A stretch of 64,000 nucleotides of DNA from Symbiotaphrina buchneri. Lineage: Eukaryota; Ascomycota; Symbiotaphrinales; Symbiotaphrinaceae. The stretch lies in the NCBI GenBank assembly GCA_001599915.1, contig BCIG01000015.1, positions 558,001-622,000 on the forward strand, in the 5' to 3' direction. Below the pieces are notes generated by a model. The model was not told where the DNA came from. It saw only the letters and a list, made by a program, of their open reading frames with translations, and searched no databases. This document shows, piece by piece, positions 49,601-59,300 of the stretch. The translations under genes and the position numbers were made by a program. The stretch's first letter is position 1. Each line of letters opens with the position of its first letter.

Positions 49601-50544
49601 GCTCGGTGACGCTCAGTGAGCAATTCCGCATGGCACCTCAGATCTCTCGGCTGATCAATGAACATTTATACAACGGCGTCCTGAGAGACAGCACGTCTGT
49701 CCAGCAGCCAAACCATATTCGATCCCAAGTAGAACGTTGGATAGATATAGTGACAGGCATCAAAAATCGTCACTGTGTCTTTATAGATCTGCCCAATTCT
49801 CAATCTTGGAAGGCACCAGCAGGCTATTCGCGCGAAAACATCGCCTCGGCGAACTGGACAGCGCACCACCTAGTGCAAATGATATGCGATTTGCGCGCTG
49901 ATTATCGGATACCGGCGGACAACATCACCGTCATGGCCATGTACGCAGCGCAAGTTGATCTCATAAAGAAGATTCTCCGCGACCTTCTCAACAAAAACGA
50001 GGCCCGCGTTCAGTATCTTGGCTTTACCGTGACACAGGTACTCAGCTCCGTCCAAATAGAGACTGTCGATGGTTATCAAGGCAAGGAAAACGAGCTCGTC
50101 TACATGGATATCGTTGGCACCGCCACAGTTGATGAAGACGGGCAGAGGAGGCTATCGAAGTTCCTACGGACGAGCAACCGGATCTGTGTCGCCCTCAGCC
50201 GCTCCAAGCAAGGTCTCATCATCGTGGGCAAAGCGGCAGCTTTCGGTGTGACAGCTGGTAGCAGTCTAGCGGACCTTGACGCCAGTCAACAACGTCAGGC
50301 GGGCCCTATATCAAGGATTATCCATGACCTTCAGTCGAGAGGCGCCTTCTTCAGTGACCCTAGTTTCTTGGATACGTCGGAGCAGCGGGCACAGTACAAT
50401 GCCACCAACGCCGCTGAAACTGCCGCTGCCCACGAGAGGACCCACCAGAGGGCTCAAGAAAACGTGACCCAACATGGTAGCTCGCCAGCAAGCGGAAGAG
50501 CCTCGGAAACGCCGGAGGCAGGAAGAGGAAGCCAGTCGGCCTAG
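46654..50544 (+). CDS. Large UPF1-like superfamily 1 RNA/DNA helicase
   Basis: A single intronless exon of 1296 residues, unlike most neighbours. The C-terminal half is a UPF1/AAA_11-AAA_12-type SF1B helicase. Q-motif LNWEQKEAVTQAL, motif I GPPGCGKTVTLG, Ia LLTASSNNAVDEIARR, II LIAVDDSGQLSEAE, III VMIGDIKQLQPTV, V VQIETVDGYQGKENELVYMDI and VI NRICVALSRSKQGLIIVG are all present in order. The usual acidic pair of motif II (D-E) is D-D here. About 170 residues with charged helices separate Ia from II. The N-terminal ~650 residues (FKSRSFNCILDFFAKDKTH, WRFKIALNPGHTGKPNITFSFLAMR, CGGTLRLSKKDAKEVKY) form a domain I do not recognise. The C-terminus is Ala/His/Gln-rich. Likely roles are RNA surveillance or RNP remodelling, by family only. 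The start at MSSGHFSSSFG is the first ATG in the frame. Confidence 0.88.
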   Translation: MSSGHFSSSFGVPPAGSSLPGTTGPTPAEASRFTGETARAQEAAPPVVLPGGSGIQSQGAEQFAVVNQELKRQASRPTLAPSAITNQPQVQAPPALILPDNTLEGQEALLHRKTQEVLQEIRYAALAEVDEEADAMDVDEDKDASPDAPPKPLINFTEMAQDFKSRSFNCILDFFAKDKTHLAGSLRTFNLVKKIDAKGDEVEVKEPIQKSWRFKIALNPGHTGKPNITFSFLAMRNPNNIFMPNQENFAMEVIFPLGELQEPQGTFKVVDELVSENLGDCVNANTDVAKSVIDSIPKSLRNEMETHVVNHAKVQFLYFKAAWCQVVSKGFETVEEFEKRYPKNSPAWIVATALHNLQQFVLTSRDHQTYVTAWFSITGNLEGFQQRVNRPLVYAVKQNFRQLYPWRTTSGAPIFKTTLPELKEMCGGTLRLSKKDAKEVKYLEFGAKGQFLDLGELLETLVAGAVRDDVESSTSEQILALGQHHCWIVSPSGGQLDADDDAPTKEYCLVYVKLTGPARDNVPPVGTMIEFYFQNTQGLVEKINNHWTGPVIAVDPKALGGANFAVWARRYKYSCDQFMFNTLEAAQEQHPKGQLTVKLAAQPNSETLRRTVHGLHELWNHREHESVSRMIHILLGRHMTQEVFMRNMARGDAQFELANQTDYRLNWEQKEAVTQALGEGYLTNIQGPPGCGKTVTLGAIACEAIKRDVAVLLTASSNNAVDEIARRIAQYLPENSARDSACYPLRIHVKQAELANITNAARKKLDNNPQGDDDEMETEMKRTELLSAMEFYRLPMADRVKRAEAIAKDYHFAMKTVSLSESMAGLIISEENALAKHEADGTLNDLGEQQRETLLLTRRFRVLCHQYESRSIARKDRKAYNRGYDELAERAISKKKIILTTTGNTLSGVLDNYPCGLIAVDDSGQLSEAECLAMFSHFTGSLKKFVMIGDIKQLQPTVVGRLNEFAPQRRISLMERLLSNGLSSVTLSEQFRMAPQISRLINEHLYNGVLRDSTSVQQPNHIRSQVERWIDIVTGIKNRHCVFIDLPNSQSWKAPAGYSRENIASANWTAHHLVQMICDLRADYRIPADNITVMAMYAAQVDLIKKILRDLLNKNEARVQYLGFTVTQVLSSVQIETVDGYQGKENELVYMDIVGTATVDEDGQRRLSKFLRTSNRICVALSRSKQGLIIVGKAAAFGVTAGSSLADLDASQQRQAGPISRIIHDLQSRGAFFSDPSFLDTSEQRAQYNATNAAETAAAHERTHQRAQENVTQHGSSPASGRASETPEAGRGSQSA

Positions 50545-50764
50545 AAACTTTAGACAAAGGTTCATGGATGGAAGCCAACAAAACAGAGGGAACGGTAACC
50601 GGGGCGGACGATACCGAGGCGGACGAGGCGGCGGCCAGCAAGGTAGCAACACCCGTGGTTCATCCCAAGGAGGTCACGGTGGCGGAGGAGGTGGTGGTCA
50701 CGGAGGACGCGGTGGAAGCGGTGAAGGCGGTGGTCGTGGTAGCGGCCAAGCTGCTGCCACCTAA
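50474..50764 (+). CDS. Overlapping RGG-rich open frame at the helicase 3' end
   Basis: This overlaps the last 71 bases of the helicase in the next (+1) frame and has its own ATG in a good context (CCCAACATGG). The 96 residues start MVARQQAEEPRKRRRQEEEA, then NFRQRFMDGSQQNRGNGNRGGRYRGGRGGG, a classic RNA-binding RGG tail. It could be (a) a C-terminal exon of the helicase reached by splicing or frameshift, (b) an independent short ORF, or (c) a chance frame in Gly-codon-rich DNA. No convincing intron fits the 76-base overlap. Confidence 0.35.
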   Translation: MVARQQAEEPRKRRRQEEEASRPRNFRQRFMDGSQQNRGNGNRGGRYRGGRGGGQQGSNTRGSSQGGHGGGGGGGHGGRGGSGEGGGRGSGQAAAT

Positions 50765-51483
50765 GAGCGGGTTGGACTCCTGTGTAGTCCATCTGCGTGG
50801 GATTAGGGAGTCTATGGTGATTTTGACAGTCGAAGCTGTCGGCTGCGGATCGGGTTTTGGCCTGAAGCTGCCTGACAGACGCGGGAGGGCTTGGACAGAT
50901 ATGGGCCCGACAGGTATGGGCCCGAGACATGACCTGGCCGGCTTTTGTAAAGACATACCTTGGAGCAAATGGAATGACACTATATTCTTCCGTCCATTAA
51001 ATATTGCGCTCTTGATGATCTTAATGTGTTTGACCAGGATGTAGGAGGTATACAAGCGTCTACTGAGGCACTTGTAACATGTCTGTCCCATGCAAAGCAT
51101 CGCTCCTATACCAACCCTTCTGCAAAGCGAGACGTAGAGGTTGAAATGAGCGATGTGTCTTCCGAGCCATGGATCCTTACTTCTGTCTCTTAGAGCATAA
51201 GCATATTTGGCGTGAAAAGAGGTCGTTTATTGCAGTACCTGCACCAAAAGGTACCCTAGCACAACCCAAACGGAGAGGTTGCGGTTGGGGTAAGGTCTCC
51301 TTAAGCGTCGAAAGACAAATAAGGTTAGGGAACGGAAAACCCACAACCGAGACTAAGGTTTTTAGGCGGCTCTAGCTTTGATGCTGTAGACCAGACAGAC
51401 CTTAACCTTATTTCTAGAGAGTTTTACCTTGTACATGTTTACAAAGGTACCTTGTATACAAGTGATGTTTCTTCAAGTAATGG
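50765..51483. other. Intergenic region, helicase 3' flank
   Basis: No gene is supported. AAGGTACC-like strings recur near 51240-51255 and 51445. Base composition drops sharply toward AT after about 51400. Confidence 0.55.
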
Positions 51484-51534
51484 TTTGATTTGATTTGATT
51501 TGATTTGATTTGATTTGACTTGATTTGATTTGAT
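51484..51534 (+). repeat. (TTTGA)n microsatellite
   Basis: About ten tandem TTTGA units with one T-to-C variant, marking the left border of the AT-rich island. Confidence 0.95.
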
Positions 51535-52084
51535 TAGTTCTTAGACAGATCCAGCCACCAGAAGTAGCTATGCTGCGACCACCTAACTATCTACTTATTT
51601 CAAACTAAATACGTGGTCAATTTGACCAAGTCCGTTGCGGCTCCGGGTAAACTGGCGGGAGAGGTAGGTAAGGTAACTCAGCCACAATCATATAAGCTCT
51701 GGATAAACCCCTGGGGGAAATCAACAGTAATGAATCTCTTCTACTGACATGATTATAACATGTTCCAGGTAAATAGAGATTAATCTAAATCTATATAAGA
51801 TATCATTTATTAATGTAAAATTATATTGTTAAAATATATTACAAATAAACATATATAATATTATAATTTAAAAGGTTATATGTAAAATAAGTTAATTAAT
51901 ATATATTTCTATAGACTATAATAAATATAGGTTTAAAACTTGAAAAAGATATTAAGTTTTAATAGATATTTCAGGTTTATTATTAATACTATTTTAGAAA
52001 CAAATTTACATATTATATTTAAACTTGTTATTAATATAAAATATAATATAGTATTTTAACCTTTTAAGATTGTTTGTCAAGAAT

Positions 52085-52766
52085 CAGACTTGTTGTTGGT
52101 ATGGTATGGTATGGTATCTGGACCTTTTAAGCTTGTCCACCAAGAAACTTGACTACATGTGATAGTTTAGACCCCTAGTACCAGATATCACTAGTTATGA
52201 ATACGAATACTACCACCAAGTATTCATTGTGTATTACTTATACAGTTGACTAAACGGTTATTACATGTTTATTAAACAACTTTAAATGAAACCTAATTTT
52301 ATATTAGTGAATAATCAACATTTTAATATAAGAAAAACATAGTTGTATAACAAATTCTTTGCTAAGTAATACCTTTTTAAAATTTCAAAATCCGATTAGG
52401 AATGGTTGAGATATTAGCATTTTCTACCTAGAATCCTAGTTCTAGGTTCTACGGTGGCCGGGAACTGCAGGATAGCAGCAAGTTAGAGGTGCAAAAAGGA
52501 CTTGGGACAACAGCGCGGTTAGAATTCAAGAAAATACGAAATACAATCGTATTCTAACTGACCTGCCTCTTTCTACCTAGCTTACATCGTATTTATAAGC
52601 ACTAACAAATAGTAAAACACACTAATACAAACTAATACACACAAATACACACTAATACAAGCTACCTTGTACATTAAACCCGATTAGGTATAGTTTACTA
52701 CTATAAATATAGTAACAGAACTTGTCAAGTACTAGTTCTATACCCCTTTCAAAAACGGTAAATCTA
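52085..52766 (-). repeat. Island repeat, copy 1 (inverted)
   Basis: A reverse-oriented copy of the ~0.67-kb repeat. Its left end has GGTAT x4 (52098-52117) and its right end has TAGTTCTATACCCC. It pairs with copy 2 as an inverted repeat over its whole length, with scattered differences. Confidence 0.85.
52098..52117 (+). repeat. (GGTAT)4
   Basis: Four perfect GGTAT units at the outer end of repeat copy 1. The complementary ATACC array ends copies 2 and 4. Confidence 0.9.
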
Positions 52767-53022
52767 TTATATTAAACCAGTTGTAGTCTAGTATTAAATC
52801 TTTATACTAACCTGTACTTAACACTGGTTTGGTAAATTCAAGCTTGTCGCTGGTATCGTATATATCACTGAATACAAATATACCACACCAGTGCTAAATG
52901 TGGTCTGGTATTGAATTTTGGTACCGGTGGTACTCAGTCATGATACCATATTCTACCGGCGCTAAATGTGGTATAATACCAGATCACCAGATCAAAAAGA
53001 TAAGATAAGAAAAAAAAACTTT

Positions 53023-53678
53023 TAGATTTACCATTTTTGGAAGGGGTATAGAACTAGCACTTGGCAAGTTCTGTTACTATATTTATAGTAACAAGCTATA
53101 CCTAATTAGGTTTAATGTACAAGGTAGCTTGTATTAGTGTGTATTAGTGTGTTTTACTATTTGTTAGTGCTTATAAATACGATGTAAGCTAGGCCTAAAA
53201 AGACAGGTCGGTTAGAATATAATTATATTTTATATTTTCTTGAATTCTAACCAACCTGCTGTCCCAAGTCGTTTTTGCACTTCCAGCTTGCTGTTATCCT
53301 GCAGTTCCTGGCCACTGTAGAACCTAGAAGGTAGAAAATGACAATATCTCAACCATTCCTAATCAGATTTTAAGATTTCAAAATGGATATTATTCAACAA
53401 TAAATTTGCTATACAACAGTATTTTTATTATTTTGAAATGTTGATTATTCACCAAGATAAAATTTGGTTTCGTTTAAAGTTGTTTACTAAGTGTTTACTA
53501 AATACTTAATCAACTGTATAAGTAATACACAATGAGTACTTGGTGGTAGTATTCATATTTATAACTAGTGGTATCTGGTATTAGGGATCTGAACTACTAC
53601 ATATAGTTAAGTTTCTTGGCAGGCAAGCTTAAAAGGTCAAAGTACCATACCATACCATACCAACGACAAGCCTGTTGA
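53023..53678 (+). repeat. Island repeat, copy 2
   Basis: Starts with AGATTTACCATTTTTGGAAG and ends with the (CCATA)n/ACCAACGACAAGCC segment. It matches copy 1 in reverse complement and copies 3 and 4 directly. Confidence 0.85.
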
Positions 53679-53827
53679 TAATCTGGTATATATCATATTT
53701 AACATCGGTAGAATATAGTATCATAACTAAGTACCACTGGTACCAAAATTTGATATCAGACCACATTTAACACCGGTGTGGTATATTTGTATTCAGTGGT
53801 ATATACCATACCAACAGCAAGTCTGAC

Positions 53828-54717
53828 TAGGTTCAAATAAACAGGTTGGTTGTAATACGATTGTATTTTGTATTTTCTTGAATTCTAACCAAGTTATTAC
53901 CTTAAGTCCTTTTTATACTTCCAGTTTGTTGTTATCCTGTAGGTCCTGGCCACTGTAGAACCTGGGACTAGGTTTACAGTTAGAAAATGATGATATCTCA
54001 ACTATTTCTAATTGGATTTTAAAATTTTAAAAGGGTATTATTTAACAATAGATTTGTTATATAACAGTATTTTTTATTATATTACAAGGTTGATTATTTA
54101 TAGAGATGAAATTAAGTTTCATTTAAAGTTGTTTATTAAATGTTTATTAAATACTAGTAAATAGTCTTAGTAATACACAATGAATACTTGCTGGTAGTAT
54201 TTATATTCATAGCTAGTAGTATCTGGTACTAGGGGTCTGTAAAATGATAAAGTAGTAAAAGGAATACAACTTGGAGTGGTGTGAATATTGATTGAATTGT
54301 TTACTATCTACCTGGGGTTTTACATCCCTTTTATAGACGTGAATAGGAGACAATTTTTACAGCTGGAATATTCTAGCATGTTTTGTAATCTGTTGATTAC
54401 CAATGCTTTGTAATGCTTACAAATGCTTGGTCATCTGCTGATTATAAAGCGTATCAAATGTTCTAGAAACTTCCAGGAATTTCTATAGGCTTCTAGAAAC
54501 TTCTATAGGCTTCTATAGACTTCCATGAACTTCTGGCTTTTTGCCATGCTCTACATTCACGCCCTACTGTGGTTTCTAGAGCTTTCCAGGATAGTAGTGC
54601 TTATTATCGCTTATTATTTTAATAGGGTCTAAACTATTATATATAATTAAGTTTCTTGGTAAACAAGTTTAAAGGGTCAAAATACCATACTACACTATAC
54701 TAACAACAAGCCTGGTA
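53828..54717 (+). repeat. Island repeat, copy 3 (5'-truncated, split by a solo LTR)
   Basis: Matches copy 2 from the TAGG.CTAAA.A.ACAGGT.GGTT segment onward and lacks the first ~170 bases. It is interrupted at 54238-54624 by the solo LTR and resumes directly after the target duplication. Confidence 0.8.
54238..54624. mobile_element. Solo LTR of an LTR retrotransposon (fossil)
   Basis: A 387-base segment present in repeat copy 3 but absent from copies 1, 2 and 4. It is flanked by the 5-base direct repeat GGGTC (54233-54237 and 54625-54629), the target duplication size of LTR elements. It begins TGTAAAATG and is non-coding, with no internal region, so it is a broken relic left after the rest of the element was lost. 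Gypsy versus Copia cannot be decided. It is younger than the host repeat copy. Confidence 0.75.
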
Positions 54718-55030
54718 ATATATATTGTTATAAATAGATGAATAGGACATACTAAACTCTAGTTCTATACCCTTTCCAAAAACAGTAATTCCAGCTGGAA
54801 AAATTATAATATCATCTAGTTACTTGGTAAAAAAACCAAATCAGAAACTATTAGTTTTTGGTAAATTTTTTGAAAAATCATACCAACCTGTGGATCAGGC
54901 TTGCTGTTGATATGGTATATACCACCGAATACAAATATACCACACTGGTGTTAAATGTAGTCTGGTTTCAAATTTTGGTACTAGTGGTACTTGGTCATGA
55001 TACTATATTCTACCGATGTTAAAAATGGTG

Positions 55031-55165
55031 TCCCCTAAACCGGTGTAGGTGCCGCCAAGCTTTCTTTCCATACAAAATAAATTATATTTGATGGGGTGTT
55101 TGCTCGCCTACCATACAAAACCCCTTGTCACGCTAATTGGCACCTCCTGTCACCGGTTTAGGGGA
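55031..55165. mobile_element. MITE-like non-autonomous DNA transposon
   Basis: A 135-base insertion with perfect 15-base terminal inverted repeats (TCCCCTAAACCGGTG at 55031-55045; its complement at 55151-55165). The pairing resumes as AGGTGCC/GGCACCT after a small bulge. It is flanked by the dinucleotide TG on both sides and interrupts a spacer repeat that is continuous at about 52960-52990. There is no coding capacity. Its base composition is normal, not AT-degraded like the surroundings. The ends and 2-base flanks suggest a Tc1/mariner/pogo-type relative, which I infer only weakly. Confidence 0.8.
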
Positions 55166-55221
55166 TGATACCAGATCACCAGATTAAAAAGATAAGATAA
55201 GAAATTTTTTTCTCTTGAAAA

Positions 55222-55880
55222 AACCATTTTTAAAAAGGATATAGAACTAGAACTTAGTAAGTTCCATAACTATATTTATAATAACAAGTTATACCTAATT
55301 AGGTTTAATGTACAAGGTAGCTTGTATTAGTGTATATTAGTATATATTAATATGTTTTACTATTTGTTAATACTTATAAATACAAGGTAAGCTAGGCCTA
55401 AAAAGACAGGTTGGCTAGAATATAATTATATTTTATATTTTCTTGAATTCTAACCAAGCTGTTGTCCTAAGTCCTTTTTACACTTTTAACTTGTTGTTAT
55501 CCTGTAGTTCCTGACCACTGTAAAGTTTAGGAGTTAGAAAATGATGATATCTTAATCATTCCTAATTGGATTTTAAATTTTTAAAAAGGGTATTACTCAG
55601 TAAAGAATTTATTATTATACAACCATGTTTTTCTTATATTAAAACGTTGATTATTTACCAAGATAAAATTAGGTTTCATTTAAAGTTGTTTACTAAATGT
55701 TTACTAAACGTTTACTAAATAGTAGAAATAATGTACAATGAATACTTGACGGTAGTATCATATTTGTAACTAGTGGTATCTGGTACTAGGGGTCTGAACT
55801 ACCACATATAGTCAAGTTTCTTAACAGGCAAGTTTAAAAGGTCCAAATACCATACCATACCATACCAACAGCAAGCCTGC
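55222..55880 (+). repeat. Island repeat, copy 4
   Basis: A direct-orientation copy, uninterrupted, ending in CATACCATACCATACCAACA and GCAAGCCTG. It lies directly after the spacer repeat that carries the MITE-like insertion. Confidence 0.85.
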
Positions 55881-56310
55881 TGTGGATCTTGGTAGTTGGA
55901 TTTAAAGAGGTTAAAAACCAAACCACACCATACCAATGGCAAGCCTGAACCGGAATTCCCTGTTCCAGTCATAGGTTACACCAGCTGGAATTCCCAGAAT
56001 TTCTGGAATTCCCAGTCTTCACATAGGCTTGCAAGTGGTATGGTATCTACCAGTAGTTATGAATGTACCATACCGGCGCTGAATACGGATTGGAAAAAAA
56101 AATCCAACCCGAACCATGAGTGTTGGCGATTGGTGTCGAGACTCGGAAGGGTCAAAAACCACACCAACCCTGGCAGGCTGGCAACCCACACCAACGGCAA
56201 GTCTGACCAATGGCGTATGCAGCTTCTATTCTCTTGACTAAAATTATAACCAGAAGGGTAATTGGAGATGGACATGGCAATCAATCTTCGTAATTAATAT
56301 CACCTTATCG

Positions 56311-59300
56311 CTATCGCTGTTGCTGTTCATCATCCCAAGCGCCTTGTTCCATCAAGAATTCCCTCACGTGTGTCTTGACTCGCTCAAGCTTCGCTCCGAG
56401 AGCGTCCACCCATTGGCATTCCACCAGCTCAACCTTCTCCTTGAGATCGTCGGTCAGCCGCTGCTCTTCGGCTCTGCGCACTTCTTCCATTTCTGCCTCC
56501 AACGCCGCATAGTCCTCCCCGGCGATCGTACGCTGTAGCTGGACCAGTCGTGACCCAGCTCTCATGACTCCTGTCTTCACCTCGTGAAGCAGGCACAGCA
56601 AGTTGATTTGCGACTCGATGAACTGATATGTCGACTTTTCCGCATGGCAGAGCAATGAATAGAGATATTGCAACGGGAAATCTCGGTACGAAGGGTTGTC
56701 CGCGAATTCGGGTTCAGGAATCTGAACATCAAAGTGTTTAAAGTCGAGCGGGATCTTCTCCGTGAGGGAGATCAGAGATGGAGCAATGTCCCAGAATGCA
56801 GATAGCTGCACCTCCACCCCTCGGACCACGTTCTTCTCGACAATGTTCATGAAGTCTTCGTACCGCTGCAGAGCATCTCGGTGAAAGGCGAGCTTTCGAT
56901 CCTCGGCGTCTTTTTGGAAGAAACCTGCGGATTCCCTGATCTTCAGATCATTTCCCGCAAGTCGGTACGGTGTAGTGACCATTGCCTTATAACGTTCGTT
57001 ACGCTCGTTCAGAAGATCATAGACCGCGCGATGTAATTGTTCACGTGCCTCGAAGAGCCACTTCAACAGTGTCAACTTTTCCACCAACTCTGGCTGCTCA
57101 TCACCCTCCTCCTGGGGTATGTTCGGGCTGGTTCTCTGTGCATCATCGAACAGCATCTCACGTAGTTGATCGAATGAGGTCGTCGCTTGCACTATATTCT
57201 CAGAATATATGACATGCAGCGGCTGAACAACCTCGGACTGGTACATTTCGAATTCGGTCTTTGCTTGGTCTGTTTTCGTCGTCTTCTCCTCTTCCTCCAA
57301 TCGCGCCTCTGCGCGTGCGGCACCGGCGTATGATATTTCTCCTCTTTCAATTTGGCCTCTGATATGAGCTCGCAACCTTCGGCGGTCTTCGGTCATCCGA
57401 GTTTCAATCTCTTTCTGGACTGCTTCGAGCTGACAAGAATATTGCGCCTTCAAAGTTGCCGTCTCGCTGAAATCGTTTAGCGAGCGAACGATTGTCCTAA
57501 TCTGGGAGAGCTGAGGATGGTTGTTGTTGACTGCCGGGTGATGCCTAGGATATGGAGGAGGAAGGGTGATAAGACGAGAGATGTCCAATTTGGGCTTCGG
57601 GGTTGGCAATCCAGGCGTGTTGACCAAAGATCGAAGAACAGGCGGGGTTGGAAGTGCATCCTCTTCATGGAAGCCACACTTTTCAGGAGGATATTCATTC
57701 AACCCGAACGTAACTCCATCACTAGGGCCACCGACGTTTCCAAGAGAGGGTTCGGTCCACTGAAGAGTCTCCTTGGAAATACCCATGTACTTTGACTCCC
57801 TCTTGGACCTTTCGAGTTTGCGCACAGGACTATTACTCCTGGAGCCGGAACCACGTTGACTGATCTCCCACCATCTGATCGAAGGGCGACCTCTTGAGCT
57901 GTTTTCATCAGTCATAGTCGCCGCACTCATACTAGCAATCGGTGATAGAGAAGGAATATATGTCGCCAAGTAGTTCGAGTCTGGCCGAGCTTGGTCTACA
58001 ATTCCGAAAGGATTGTTTTGGAACTCTGAATAGTCGGTATCCTGTGTAGTAGCCGAAAGCAGAATTTCTTCCGAGCTTCGACGGCCAGCACTGTAGCTTC
58101 GTCTCCTAGATGGTGGATCCGTCGAAATGGATGCCGAGTCTGCATCGCCTGGCGGATTCCGACTTTGGTCTTGCCTGGACACAGCCGATGCGCTTAGAAG
58201 CACTTCGATATGCCTTTCGGATCCATATCTTTTGTTGCGAATCTCGGCCTCAGCGGTCATATATTCCACAAACAAGTCTAGCCTTTCTTGATCCGAGCTT
58301 GCCGCAGACTCTCGTCCTACAAACACTCTGTGACGCTCCATAGAAGCTTCAGCAAACACTTCCTGAACCCCCTTGATTGGTACTGAAGAGTGGTTTTCGG
58401 GAACAAGCGCCGGGACCATATCACTTTCTGTAATAGGCGTGTGAAGGATGTGAGATACGGGTCGAACAAAATTAGCCAACGGACTTGGGGCTGTTTTGAT
58501 CGGGAGTGTAATGGACTTAGCCTCTGGCGGTGTTTGGAGGGCTTTTGGTGGGATTGGAGGCGAACCGTTTCGTGCGAAGCTCTGATATAATTTTTCTGGA
58601 CGTACAGGGGAGAAAGGAGGTGTAGGAGCAGAGACTGGAGCGGAGCCGTGAGACTGCTCAGACCGCATCATCAAACGATCTGAGCCTGGTGTGTCAGGGG
58701 CCTCTGATGACTTGCCTGATAGGACTTCTTCCGCTAGGTTCAAAGAGAACCGGTTACTCCTCGGACGGGATTTTGTGATTGTCGTGCGGCGGACGATACC
58801 GGGAGCGGCATTGGTAGCTGGTAGAGTATGAGCAACATGCGAGTCGTCTGCAGGCCTGCCAACGCCGCTTGTACTCAAATCGGTTTGATCCAGTATCGGC
58901 TTCTTGCCTTGTCTGCTTTCAATCCTTCTTTCCCAGATGCCCTTCCCTGCAAGCTCTCTTTGCGGGGTCGCGCTGTAGATGTTGTCATTCGATGTGGTAT
59001 CGAAGTTTTCTGGAGGCCCCTCGCATGCTGGCGTCCCACTAGTAGGGAAAACCGGTTGATGATGTAGGGTCGAGGGTGTGACATTTGTATCCAGCCGCAA
59101 TGTCAAACGGGGATAAGCTGGAGATCTGTCTCTGGATGGAGCGTCTTCTGCCCAGCCAGCAGGCGTAGGAGGAATTGGACCTAGTGTTGAGACATGTGGA
59201 GCGCGCCGTAACAGAGCTGCTGGGATCGCATTCGATGCGTTACCGGAGGGTGATGATGCCCGGTTCATACTCTGCGACCTTGCGTTTGGTGGTGGACCCG

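Larger units (their letters stand above)
51484..56250. repeat. AT-rich repeat island, RIP-like
   Basis: About 4.8 kb with no coding potential, very high A+T (extreme at about 51720-52080) and abundant TpA, in sharp contrast to both flanks. It consists of a microsatellite, four degraded copies of one ~0.67-kb repeat (one inverted), shorter spacer repeats containing GGTATATACC/GGTGTGGTAT strings, one solo LTR and one MITE-like insertion. The right end (about 55880-56220) is less AT-rich and repeats ACCACACCA and GGCAAGCCTGA strings. The pattern fits transposon debris altered by repeat-induced point mutation. The parent family is not recognisable. Confidence 0.85.

Noticed and set aside
50568-51044. 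158-codon frame rich in Val/Ala/Glu after the helicase
   Set aside because: A third-frame shadow of the RGG-coding GGT/GGA repeats followed by non-coding DNA.
55896-56237. 113-codon frame at the right edge of the AT-rich island
   Set aside because: It lies in repeat debris (ACCACACCA/GGCAAGCCTG repeats) with no domain. It is open only because this part is less AT-rich.
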